Of a stretch of DNA of 64,000 nt, positions 54,008-64,000 are shown one piece after another (position 1 is the first letter of the stretch; each line of letters begins with the position of its first letter). Position numbers and translations under genes: made by a program. Under the pieces are notes generated by a model. The model worked only from the letters and a program-made list of their open reading frames with translations. It had not been told where the DNA came from and searched no databases. The stretch is from Cyrtodaria siliqua. Its lineage: Eukaryota > Mollusca > Bivalvia > Adapedonta > Hiatellidae. The stretch lies in contig JAWPHD010011060.1 in NCBI GenBank assembly GCA_037043455.1, forward strand, positions 1-64,000. Reading direction: 5' to 3'.

Positions 54008-54222
54008 ATTGTATAAATATGCCATCGCTTTCGATATAGTTCGTCTTTCTCTACTTAACGGCTTCGTGTGCGGTCAACAACTACAAGGCTACGCTTTGAG
54101 CGCGAAACTTTTACTGTTATTATTATTTTTGATTATTCTGAAGAAAAATAAAATATTAAGACATATTGTTATGTGCTATTATTTACAAGGGCGATCTATT
54201 CGAATTTAACATTAGTGAGGAT

Positions 54223-54241
54223 ACCCCCCCCCCCCCCCCCG

Positions 54242-54280
<39 letters not shown>
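54223..54280. repeat. Poly-C tract (about 55 C interrupted by GA)
   Basis: Homopolymer C run with one GA interruption. It could form G-quadruplex on the minus strand or i-motif on the plus strand. Length is likely to be unreliable in any assembly. Confidence 0.9.
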
Positions 54281-54361
54281 TTCCGCTGGAGTTCCGAATA
54301 CTCCTTAATGTGAAGTCCGAGTACTGAATACTCATTATTTTAGAGACCGAGTACTGAATAC

Positions 54362-54690
54362 TATTTAGCTCCGGACAAAAATTCTAAGTATAAAATTACA
54401 AAGGAATGATGATAGAGTTACGGTTCTTGTCTCTGCACTTCCCCTCATTGCCCTCTATCATTGCCCCATCAGTAGTTTCGAAGATATGCTCCGGACAAGA
54501 AAGTGTGATAGACACACGGAAAATTACAAAGGGCAATATATCTAATTTTAACGATGACAGAGTTATGGTTCTTGCACTCTGCACTTCCTCTCATTGTCCT
54601 CTATCATTCTGTTAAGTTTCATTGCAGTCTCATCAGTAGTTTGAAGATATGCTCCGGACAAGAAAGTGTGACGGACATATATGAACAGTG
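54362..54690 (+). repeat. 'GCTCCGGACAAGAA' tandem family, second locus
   Basis: Two and a half ~145-bp units, as at 36985-37500. Confidence 0.85.
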
Positions 54691-54844
54691 TTGTTTCATA
54701 AAACCGGGCACAGCATTATTGGTTGTTATCAATAAATGTCCTGAGCGCTTCAGGTGGTACCAAATGTGCTATCACCATATTTGATCGACACATTTAAATA
54801 GCCAATTGATTTTTTTAAAATTATAAACCTATAACAGCCCACAC

Positions 54845-54955
54845 CCACTCCCGCCGCGAAATAAATATATTTGTTGTATTGGATACCAAATCCCCCCACT
54901 CCCCCCACCCCCAACCACCCCCACCCCCTCCCCCTCCCGCCGCGAAATAAATATA
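54845..54955. repeat. Tandem copies of the transposon target, one still empty
   Basis: CCCGCCGCGAAATAAATATA appears at 54851-54870 followed by TTTGTTGTATTGGATACCAA (uninterrupted), and again at 54936-54955, where it is followed by the transposon. The right flank TTTGTTGTATTGGATACCAA resumes at 58350. A C-rich stretch lies between the two copies. Confidence 0.92.
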
Positions 54956-57900
54956 GAGCGTCTTCGGGTATATCCGAACGTCTGGTTTATCCGAACAATA
55001 ATTGACCAATAAGAATTGGCGTATTTTAACAGCAGTTTTGAAGTTTTAGAGGCGCGAACATTTTTAATTAAAGAGTCCTCTTTCGGTCGAACAAGAAAAG
55101 GACAAAACCAGCAAAGTATTCGCCGCATATGATATAATGTAAGTAAACAAAATGTGGCATTCATTACTTATACAGATAATTTTGAATGCATACGCTGCTA
55201 AGGTTTAAATTTTACGCATGATGCGTAAATATAAAAGGACTGCTATATATTTTGAACACTGACCTTTGTGATAACATAAAATTCATCATGGCCGACATGT
55301 GTTGTTTATATAGGTCACGTTCGGATTTACCCTCCACGAAAAGTTTGTCGTCTAAATCCGAACTCACAAACAATATTTTATTTTAGATCTATGTTTTAAA
55401 TTGCTTGTAGAATCTAGATCTACATGAGGCTCAATCGATAATGAATATGTTTGGCATATTACTTGAAGTAAATATATAGTACTCCGTGTTTTATTATCGA
55501 TTTTGATAAGATAAATAAACTGTATTTTCATAGGGCCTTCCTGTAATTTGGTGTAAACTATTTTCTGTATTCTATCTATTGAAATGACGTCACTAGCTAA
55601 CTGTGACGTTTCAGTTTTGCGCGTGAAAATCTAATTAAGTATTAATGGTCAGCATCATACGAAAATGAGCATACTGTTGCCAAATTCGTTAACTACATCT
55701 ATTAAGGTTAATAGCAATTTAATATCACGAAATTGTGATGTTATTTAGCTCTTTATTAACTTAACAAAATGATGACTGCATTGCATTTGGTACTCCTCTC
55801 AATTTTAGATGAGTCGTCAAGTTGGGTCCAAAAGGCGTTATTCGTCTGATGTCTTAGCTGAGGCCTCGTCTTTAGTGCAGAGCGGAGCTCTTACTTTGTG
55901 TGCAGCATCTAACGTGTACAATATACCGAAAATACCGTTAAGGGGAAGTATGCGAGCAATAGAAAAGGCGCGGGGACAGTGCTGACAGATAAGGAAGAGC
56001 GCAGGCTTGCTGATTGGGTGGTTTCTATGGCGCGCATTGGGTATGGACGAACCAAACAGGAACTTCTAGCCAACGTCAAAAAGATTATTGACGCTGACGG
56101 GAGGAAAACTCCATTTACGGATAATAAGCCAGGGAAGGACTGGTATTACGGATTCATCAAAAGGCATCCCGAAATATCTCCTCGCTCATCGAGTCAGCTT
56201 GGGAAGGTACGATCGGTTGTAACCCCAAACCAAATCCGGAAATGGTATTCCGATCTTCGTGACTTTCTTGAAAACGAAGTTAAGGAGCCCGGGCTTATAA
56301 ACGACCCATCACGGATCTACAATGCTGATGAGTCGGGGTTTCCGATGTGTCCTAAAAGTGGCAAGGTGTTGGCTATGAGAGGGTCAAAGGTTGTGTACAA
56401 AGTTACATCAAGTAACAAATCACAAATCACCGTGTTGGCGTGCATGAGTGCGATAGGCCACTTCATAACTACAATGATTGTCTACCCAGGACAACGATTT
56501 AGTCCAAACATCTTAGACGGATTCGAGGAAGCCGCAGTAGGGAGGTCAGATAATGGATGGATGGATGCGGAGTTATTTTCCACTTGGCTCACGTCGGTTC
56601 TGATTCCAGATCTGAATTCAAGGGGTGTTACACGTCCGATATTGCTATTTGTGGACGGACACACCACTCATATAACGTTTGAGGCTTCAGATATTTGCAC
56701 GGAGAACAGTGTTCATATGTACTGCCTGCCTGCACACGCCTCTCATCTCATGCAACCAATGGATATTAGATTATTCAGCCCACTTAAGGACAATTGGTCA
56801 CAAGCTGTTAGAGATTTTCAGATAGCAAATATTCCTGAAATTGTGTCAAAGAAAAATTTTGCTAAAATATTCAAGGGTCCTTGGCAGAAATCGACAACTG
56901 TTGAAAACGCAATCATATCGTTCAAAAGTTCTGGACTCTTTCCTCTTGACGAAAACGTTGTCCTCGGTACAAGTAAATTAGAACCATCCACTGTATTTGT
57001 TGCAGTAAAGTCAGCATCAATTAACGAACGTGGTGCTGCTACAGTATCGGTTGTGAACATCGAATTGAACAAGTCTACCTCTACAGAGCCGCCCATTATA
57101 ACCGAAACAGCGTCGACGGAGACCGGATTTTCTCAAAATGGTGACACAGTACCAGTTACCGCCATAACAGACAATAACCCGGTGATAGGACCGGGTGTAG
57201 CAACAACATCAAATGGACATACCAATGAAGTGGCGGCCAACATAGCAACACATGGACCAGCAGTCGATGTAACTGGTGAAACATCGTCAATCCCAAATGA
57301 TCAGCCAATACTATCTCCATTCAGCACATACCTGAAAGTTCCTTCAGTTGCATACGAAAGAAAATCAAATCCAATTAAACACCCAAAGGCAATTACAGGA
57401 AATGCATTCCGTAAAATGCAACAGGAAAAGCAAAAAGAAAAATAATGGGTTCTTGAAGAGAAGCTGAAAAGGCAGCTTGAGCGTGAAAAAAGGAAAACAC
57501 AACTCGAAGAAAACAAAATGAGAAAAAACGAAGAAATGATGAAGAGACAACAAGAAAAGGAAAAACTAAAAGAAGAAAAAAGGATCCAACAACAGCTGCG
57601 TAATGAACAGAAACTAAAGAACAGAAGTGATGTACAAAAAATAAAGGAAAGCGTGGGTCAGCTGCTAAAAAAAGTCGGAAAATGGTTGCAATCTTGGATG
57701 AGCCATCCGACGACGATGAAGCGTACTGCTTATACCTGCTTATACTGCATGAATCCCTTCTCAAACAGTGGCCAGAGGAAGAATCGGTTCAGTGTATTGT
57801 GTGCCGTGGTTGGGCTCATGATAAATGTGCACCAGACATTATGTCGTTTATATGTCCAAACTGCGACTCTGAGGACGACGGAGAGTTTTATCTCTGAGTG

Positions 57901-58347
57901 ATTCTGCATAAACTGACTGAAAATAGTTGTGTTGAGACAATGTGTTGTATGGACTTTAAAACATTGGTTGAATTTTGTTAATTAATTATAACTGATGATT
58001 AATTTAATTCATAACTGATGATTATTGTGTGTTGTAAACTAGTAAAATGTTTTAAATGTGACGATTTTTTTAAAAATACCGATCTGTTCGGAATTACCCG
58101 ACACTGTTCGGAATTACCCGAAACACGATGTTCGGCGCACCCGACGTGTTCGGAAGTTGCTGACGTCGTTGTATGGGGAAAATACGTCTTTTTATAAGAA
58201 ATGCTGTATATAACAAATTAATGATGATCTTATTTGAACAAGCGATAAATAATGTATTTATTGGAATATGTGCCTTCAAAATAAATTCGATACGGAAAGT
58301 AACATATCGAAAATACCTTAGGTGTTCGGATATACCCGAAGACGCTC
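54956..58347 (+). mobile_element. Full-length pogo-like (Tc1/mariner superfamily) DNA transposon, 3392 bp
   Basis: Perfect 24-bp terminal inverted repeats (54956-54979 and 58324-58347), beginning GAGCGTCTTCGGGTATATCC, flanked by TA (54954-54955 and 58348-58349). The TA duplication is confirmed by the empty copy at 54851-54890. Subterminal TTCGGATTTACCC/TTCGGAATTACCCG motifs recur on the left (55320-55332, inverse at 55352-55361) and right (58087-58100, 58106-58119, 58130-58144), and look like extra transposase-binding sites. The transposase gene inside is broken (separate entry). Confidence 0.93.
55809..57897 (+). pseudogene. Pogo-like transposase with C-terminal zinc finger, disrupted
   Basis: Order of parts: an N-terminal Psq-type helix-turn-helix from ATG 55809 (VQSGALTLCAASNVYNIPK); a frame change near 55930-55940; a CENP-B-type DNA-binding domain (LTDKEERRLADWVVSMARIG to KRHPEIS); then the catalytic core in the 488-codon frame 55979-57445. 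All three acidic residues are present: D in NADESGF (residue 117 of that frame), D in FVDGHTTH (226) and D in MQPMDIRLFSPLK (262). D2-D3 spacing is 36, as in pogo. An in-frame TAA at 57443-57445 precedes a Lys/Glu-rich coiled coil. The end encodes a PHD/RING-like finger (CIVCRGWAHDKCAPDIMSF then ICPNC) split by frame changes, one explained by a 10-bp tandem duplication (TGCTTATACC TGCTTATACT) near 57728-57748. Confidence 0.9.
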
Positions 58348-58349
58348 TA

Positions 58350-59296
58350 TTTGTTGTATTGGATACCAAAACTGAAAAAAAATAGAATCCTTGCAGTTCG
58401 TGCGTCTTAAAAATTCCTCTTTTGAAATGTCAGGCTTTGTCAGGATGTTATTATGGCAGCCCTGGTCGGATAAAGCGAAAAAGGCACTTTGGTTTCCGAG
58501 CTGGGGATAACATTGTATTTATTTAGATCTATTTTATCATTTTCTTTTCAATTCTAAAGGTAAGCTGTTTTAAATGCAAACTCCTTTCAAGGTTTCAGAG
58601 GACAGTAATTTCATATTATGTATTGTATCTTCTTGAATGATTATATATTTCTTCACTATTTATTGGATAATATTTCAGAAGGCATATAGGGTATAAAACC
58701 CACTCACAACCCCCGAGAATACGGCCCACAACTTTTGTTTGGAGCCAAAATGATTGGCAAGCCGTTTTAATATTTAATACCTATTGAGCAATACTGAAAA
58801 TTACTTTTTTTGATATCGGCAATTATTAGCGATATAAAAAATTAAACTACCCATATCGCTAAATAATTCTTGATATCAGAAATTATTTACCGATATCAGA
58901 CATTTACAGTAATTATTTAAACAAGTGTAATCATAACGAATAATAAGCGATATCGAAAATTGAATTTGTTAATTATTTTTAACTATTTGATTAGGCGGAA
59001 TTATCTTTAAGAATTGAATTAAGAATCAATCATATAACACGTTTATAGCGTTAACAAAGTTAAAAAACAATTAAAGTTACAAAACACATTATAATTCAAT
59101 TACTTTATTCAGCATAAACACCATACAATGATCATCGCCTATTACAATGAGTGGGAATATATCCTACCCTTAAAAAAAACACACCTCCATAGTAAAACAG
59201 CTTGAAAATAAAGACTGAGCACTGGACATTCCATTCCTAATTAAACATATTTTTCTCATTATTTTCTTCGTCAGTATCTAGAACTCGTAAGATATA
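58350..59296. other. Intergenic DNA, GATATC-rich patch
   Basis: 58810-58930 has several inverted TTGATATC/GATATCGG-type blocks. No gene seen. Confidence 0.5.
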
Positions 59297-59340
59297 TTGC
59301 CAAAACACTTTAAATTAGACAATAACATTAACACAGTGCG

Positions 59341-59640
59341 GTGGTACCAAACATATCCACCAGCATCTTCGACACAACCATCCCTGAGTCATCCAACCCT
59401 TTCTCACTTCTCAGTATCTATACACCAGCCTCAGACCATGATATTAGCTTTAACTATCTCAGCAACCAAGCTGCAATTAAGCTGATAAATCCTACCAAAA
59501 CGGAGAGACTTCCCTATGCGAGTTGCCATCCTAAACTGCCAATCTGTTAAGACTTGCGGTAAACCTGCCCAGCTAAACAATCTGATCTTTCTCTTCAGGC
59601 CGACATCATTATTGAGGCCCACCCCAACCCCGATTACTGA
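59341..59640 (+). pseudogene. LINE ORF2 endonuclease N-terminus relic
   Basis: Reads MRVAILNCQSVKTCGKPAQL then NNLI and, after a frame change, LQADIII. This fits the start of APE-type endonucleases of non-LTR elements (RVAxLNCQSxxxK...DIIIGTE). Upstream ESSNPFSLLS...SFNYLSNQAA is typical of the preceding linker. The remainder of the endonuclease is missing. Confidence 0.65.
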
Positions 59641-60052
59641 ATACTCCTTAATTTTGAATAATATTTAGCACAATTGAGCACTATTTTTAGGCGTCCCGGA
59701 AAGTAAATCATTAATTACAAAAGTCATCATTTAACATAATTAATCTAACTTACATAAAAAATACATAGTTATGTCCGCTAGACCATTCTACATTGATATA
59801 TACTAATTTTAATTATAGGAACACGATATTTTATGAAAATAATATTATGAGTATTAAGACTGGTCCATAATTTTATATGATACTCACTTCTGATAACAGG
59901 TCTCGAAAGTTATTGCTAAATTACAAAGTGAAATTAATATTTGTTTGATTATTTGTTTGTGTGTACACATACTTTATTATAAGATTAATTCATTCTGCGT
60001 TGAAATAAACCATTTATAAGAAAAAGTATCAACACGTTTAAGAGTTATTTTG

Positions 60053-60096
60053 CACACACACACACACGACGCACACACACACACACACACACACAC
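60053..60096. repeat. (AC)n microsatellite
   Basis: About 20 CA repeats interrupted by CACGACG. Confidence 0.97.
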
Positions 60097-60189
60097 TATT
60101 TTTAACTATTTATAAAATCGTCCCGAATTCTAGTAGCCACCAAAAATGGAATGTAACTGTGTTCAGCAAAAGGGTGGGGTTCAGCCTCA

Positions 60190-61215
60190 TTAGTATTACG
60201 CGGGAAATTCACTAAAGCTGATGAAACCCAGAGCTAGACTCAACACTTCAGCCACAGAGTAATCAATGCGTGGAACAGTCTACAAGGCATGTTCTGTGTC
60301 ATCTACCAGCTATGAATGGTTCAAAAACTCCATTGATAGACATTTTAACGCGATATACGGGGGGTTTCTATGGGCACCAGCTCGCTTAACCCCTAGGCCG
60401 TACTCTAGGGTGCGGCTACAGGTATAAACAGGTATACACATCACATTATTATTAGTAGTATACACTTCTCAAAACTGCTAACTACACGCTCACGTTTTGG
60501 GTTATATATATCGATGGGTTGAATGTTTTTCAATAAATAAAAAGGAAATACACAATTCAATCATTTTTACATCATTTCATTTTATTTTTTTCATGGGCAA
60601 TGCTAGAACTAAACCACAATAAGCAATTACAAACGACCCATGTAAACACTAAAGTCACACTTTTCCCATATCTACATGGCAATGCTAGAACTAAACCACA
60701 ATAAGCAATTACAAACGACCCATGTAAACACTAAAGTCACACTTTTCCCATATCTACATGCAATACTCCCCTTTCGAAGATTATGTGCAGTTTGCTTCTA
60801 CCAGCATGAATGGTTTCAAAACTCATTGATAGACATTTTAACGCGATATATGGGGTTTCTATGGGCACCAGCTCGCTTATACCCCTTGCCGTACTCTAGG
60901 GTGCGGCTACAGGTATAAACAGGTATACACATCACATTATTATTAGTAGTATATATCTCTATCTAGTTGATACTGCAATACCCCATTTCGAAGATATGTG
61001 CAGTTTGCTTCTACCAGCACGAATGGTTTCAAAAACTCCATTGATAGATATTTTAACGCGATAAATGGGGGTTTTCTAATGGCACCAGCTCGCTTAACCC
61101 CTTGGCCGTACTCTAGGGTGCGGCTACAGGTATAAACAGGTATACACATCACATTATTATTATTAGTATATATCTCTATCTATTAATACTGCAATACCCA
61201 CTTTCGAAGATTATG
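60190..61215 (+). repeat. LINE 3' terminus in three tandem copies
   Basis: The first copy reads FSHRVINAWNSLQ and, after a frame change, SYEWFKNSIDRHFNAIYGGF. This is the C-terminal signature of many non-LTR ORF2s (RVxxxWNSLP...FKxxLDxxW). The block with AACGCGATATA, GGCACCAGCTCGCTTA, CCGTACTCTAGGGTGCGGCT and GGTATAAACAGGTATACACA recurs at about 60340-60470, 60830-60960 and 61050-61180. Together with the 59341 relic this suggests one internally deleted LINE with duplicated 3' ends. Confidence 0.7.
60598..60760. repeat. 81-bp direct tandem duplication
   Basis: GGCAATGCTAGAACTAAACC to TTTTCCCATATCTACATG occurs twice back to back, nearly identical, within the LINE 3' copies. Confidence 0.9.
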
Positions 61216-61219
61216 TGCA

Positions 61220-61352
61220 GTTTGCTTGGGTAGAACAGTAATAAGCAATATGGATTAATTATCTTGCTCAAGGATAAATAATATGGCTATGGCGAGGATC
61301 GAACCCACGACCTTTCGAACTGAAGTTCGGCGCTCTACCACTGAACCACCCA
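61220..61352 (-). mobile_element. tRNA-derived SINE
   Basis: Reverse strand: GGTGGTTCAGTGGTAGAGCG (A-box region) and GTGGGTTCGATCCTCGCC (B box), then CCTTGAGCAAGATAATTAAT and TATTGCTTATTACTGTTCTA. Acceptor-stem pairing is poor, so it is a SINE head and not a functional tRNA. Confidence 0.75.
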
Positions 61353-61412
61353 CTCCACTAGTAGTAGTAGTAGTAGAAGCAGCAGCAGCAGTAGTAGCAA
61401 TAGTACTAGTAC
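61353..61412. repeat. (TAG/CAG)n trinucleotide repeat
   Basis: AGTAGTAGTAGTAG, GCAGCAGCAGCAG and AGTAGTAGC runs at the end of the SINE. Confidence 0.9.
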
Positions 61413-61479
61413 GTGTATTGCAAACATAACACCACAGATCTAACTAGAAATGTCGGATATCTGACTAATTAATGCCCAG

Positions 61480-61860
61480 GCTAAACGCAAAACTTCCAAG
61501 TGTGTGACCTTGACCCTGTGGTCGCAGATAATCAGAAATATAACGGAATGTTTTTGTACGACCTTAGTAATCAACAAATAAAATATGAAAGTAATTCGTG
61601 AAAGCATTTTGAGATTATGAGCAAAAATATAACTGTAACGTTATTCTCAAAGTAGACCTAAATCCAAAAGTGTCTGACCTTGACCTTGTGGTCGCATGTG
61701 ATCAGAAATGTGACGTAGGCTTAGTAATCAACAAATAAAATATGAAAGTAATTAGTGACAGCATTTTTGAGAATATGAGCAAAAACGGACGGACGAACGG
61801 ACAGAAGGACAGTATAGCTCCTAAAAATATTGACAGACCATAATAACCAGGGAGTAAGTC
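61480..61860 (+). repeat. ~175-bp repeat x2 (GTGACCTTGACCTTGTGGTCGC)
   Basis: Two units with CCTTGACC(C/T)TGTGGTCGCA and TCAACAAATAAAATATGAAA; ends GACGGACGAACGGACAGAAG, then CAGGGAGTAAGTCTTACTCCCTG-type palindrome (61850-61872). Confidence 0.85.
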
Positions 61861-61872
61861 TTACTCCCTGTA

Positions 61873-62957
61873 ATAACATATACTTATTTCTGCGATACCA
61901 CACATTGATTTCTCTTTCCAATCATGGTATTAAACTGATGATTCTTTTACGTTACAAGAAAAAATCAGATTTTCAAAACGTTTATATAATTTAGTATAAT
62001 TCCATTTAATTTACTATTAATAGTTATAAATTAAACATAGAAAAATCATGAGTAACATCTTTATAACAGTTATATATAAGTGAATAAAGTTTTGAGTAAA
62101 TGCATTAAAGAAGATCATCATACAGCGGGCAAAACATAACACAATGTAATTAATCTTCCACATAACACAGTTATTTATTGTCTATACAAACATAATCTTT
62201 TGAAATTTAAGTCTAATATGCTGAGATAAAACTAGTTTACAAATAACCAAAACACGGTTCAAATATTAATTAGTTATAAGGTCAGTTACACAATTCTTAG
62301 ATGTAGGTTGGTCTCTCGTGTCATTTGAGCCACTTTAATCAGTTTAGTTGCTTAATTAAGACAATGTGTGGCCGTTGTAGCAGCCAAATAGGCCAGTTTA
62401 TGGAGATTCAATGCCCTCTTTCAACCTATAATAACGGTTGAAATATTAATTTTTGACCTCATTCGACCTTTGATCAAGTTTTTGACCCCCAGGAACAAAA
62501 GCCAAACTGGAATCCACCCTATCGGGATTGGCATCCTATGAAGACTTAAATAAACATGTATGCCAAATCCTACTAAAAATGCCATCAAAAGTTTTATTTT
62601 TACCCTTGGGCCGCCAACTACTCCAATCTGTGGAACACGAGTAGGATTTTAGTGAACACTAAGTACTCTAAGTACTGAAATGTCACCAACAAGTACTAAC
62701 AAGGAGTACTAATATGTCACTGCTCTGGATACGTAAATAAAACTACTTACGGCATACTCGTTTATTCAATGAACATAAAACCGCCATATAACGACACTTC
62801 TATGTCTTTGTTTTGTGAATAATAAAAACCTGCCCAAGTGTGCGTAATGTTTATTCGCTATTTCATTCCCAGTACAATATCCAGCGAATAATACAATATC
62901 CAGCTAATTGTCATACAATTATCATTGATCGAAAACAATATGAAAGTATACAATAAA
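61873..62957. other. Intergenic DNA, nothing recognised
   Basis: AT-rich. 62390-62620 has a GACCTCATTCGACCTTTGATC repeat-like block but no gene signal. Confidence 0.5.
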
Positions 62958-63081
62958 AAGGTTATTGAATTTGTATGGCTAAATATTACTTGGAACTCGT
63001 TGCTTTGGCGCAGGACAACTCGCACTTTGTCAAAACAACTCGTTCCAAGTAATATTTAGCCATACAAATTCAATAACCTAT
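62958..63081. repeat. Foldback element with 38-bp near-perfect arms
   Basis: Left arm from AGGTTATTGAATTTGTATGG through CTAAATATTACTTGGAAC, right arm the exact reverse complement (GTTCCAAGTAATATTTAG to CCATACAAATTCAATAACCT), around a ~36-bp loop. Confidence 0.93.
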
Positions 63082-63420
63082 AATACAGCACACCTACCAA
63101 ACGCTCTAATGGTGCTGGCGTCGCGGTGACGGGTAATGAAGTTAAAGTGCATAAAGTGCATGCACACGTAATTAAAAGTGATCTTTTTCATTGACAAAAT
63201 GTTTCTTGTCGCATGTGTTTCCGTTAAAACATAGAGTTATCATGAGTCACAAAAACAAACTTGAACAAGTGTGTGGCCTTAGACAATCGAATTAACACAA
63301 ATGCTGTCCAAAATACATCGGTGCTGCATTAGAGTGGCCGGTTTTGCATTAGTGTGGCCGGTGCTGCATTAGACCTATGTAATTAAGAAGTCGTTTTTTA
63401 TGACACTACTACGAACGAAA

Positions 63421-63822
63421 TATATTCGGTAAAAAAAGTTTTGGACCAGGGTATATAAAGTCATATAAAAATAAAACCAGTGGACAGAATTTAAGTATCT
63501 TTTTTTAGTAACCACGGCGTACCCTACCCGAAACATTAAATTCCAAACAAGATTTGGTTTTTAAAAAATATCGCGAACACACAAAGGGTCTGTAAAAAAT
63601 GTTGCAAAGTACATAAAAAGTAACACAGTGACATTCGAGTAACCAATAATTTTTTTATTTTTTTTTTGCAAACTTTTATTGTAAACGATAATTATTGTTG
63701 ATTGTTGATATATTGTCAATTATCAACTGAGATAATAAGGGTTATGGTCGAATGTCATGGTTCAGCGATCATTGTACGGGTTCGAACAATGCCCTGGTCC
63801 AAAACTTTTTTTACCGAGTATA
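63421..63822. mobile_element. 402-bp TIR element (MITE)
   Basis: TATATTCGGTAAAAAAAGTT... and ...AACTTTTTTTACCGAGTATA, 31-bp arms with one mismatch. No ORF. Confidence 0.85.
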
Positions 63823-64000
63823 TATTATATCAACTCAGTCGTGAGATTCATATTTAATTATATATAGGAATCATTTTCAATTTGTGCGGAAATGTTCGAT
63901 TTTTAGTGTTTGGAAAAACAAACGAAAAGCTATCGGACTCGCAACACTATTATCTGCCACTGAATACTCGTGCGCAAGGAGGTAGATACAGAAAGTAATT

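Noticed and set aside
61276..61352. Functional tRNA gene on the minus strand
   Set aside because: A and B boxes are present but the acceptor stem does not pair and the anticodon stem is poor; the downstream body is SINE-like.

Overview
This window is eukaryotic. It holds one recognisable host gene, spread over nearly the whole window on the minus strand, in a very repeat-rich genome. The gene is WDR19 (IFT144/DYF-2), an intraflagellar transport complex A subunit. I could place 15 exons with GT-AG boundaries and consistent codon phases, from the ATG (53891) to an exon ending at 758. They encode about 591 residues, roughly the N-terminal 44% of the ~1340-residue family protein; the rest lies to the left of the window. 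Introns run from about 0.75 to 12.8 kb. Repeat types such as CCTTGACCTTTGACCT tandem arrays and 'GGGCCATAACTCCG' arrays fit a bivalve mollusc; this is inference, without a database search.

Layout. 1-53.9 kb is WDR19 with repeat-filled introns: large nested inverted-repeat elements (3.6-8.9 kb and 43.1-47.2 kb), many minisatellites (34, 44-60, 57, 48, ~72 and 20 bp units), foldback MITEs, a tRNA-Ser-like SINE family, a hAT-like non-autonomous element (19.8-20.8 kb), TTAA-flanked MITEs (26.4-27.3 kb) and a reverse-transcriptase relic in intron 1. 53.9-54.0 kb is the likely WDR19 promoter, with CRE-, X-box- and NRF1-like sites. 54.2-64 kb is upstream intergenic DNA. It holds a full-length 3.4 kb pogo-like DNA transposon with a broken transposase, whose empty target site survives about 100 bp away, then an internally deleted LINE with tandem 3' ends, a tRNA-like SINE and two foldback elements.

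Main observations. (1) WDR19 exon 10 is one base too long for the phases of its neighbours, and the conserved protein match changes frame inside it. (2) Exon edges of WDR19 have been copied into adjacent introns: the exon 4 acceptor and exon 10 donor are each tandemly triplicated, and exons 7 and 12 have partial copies. (3) Two related TIR elements share an ATG-initiated membrane-anchor-like segment that may be a captured gene fragment. (4) Several insertions can be dated relative to each other because target sites or interrupted repeats are visible. I found no new protein-coding system, CRISPR array or operon.
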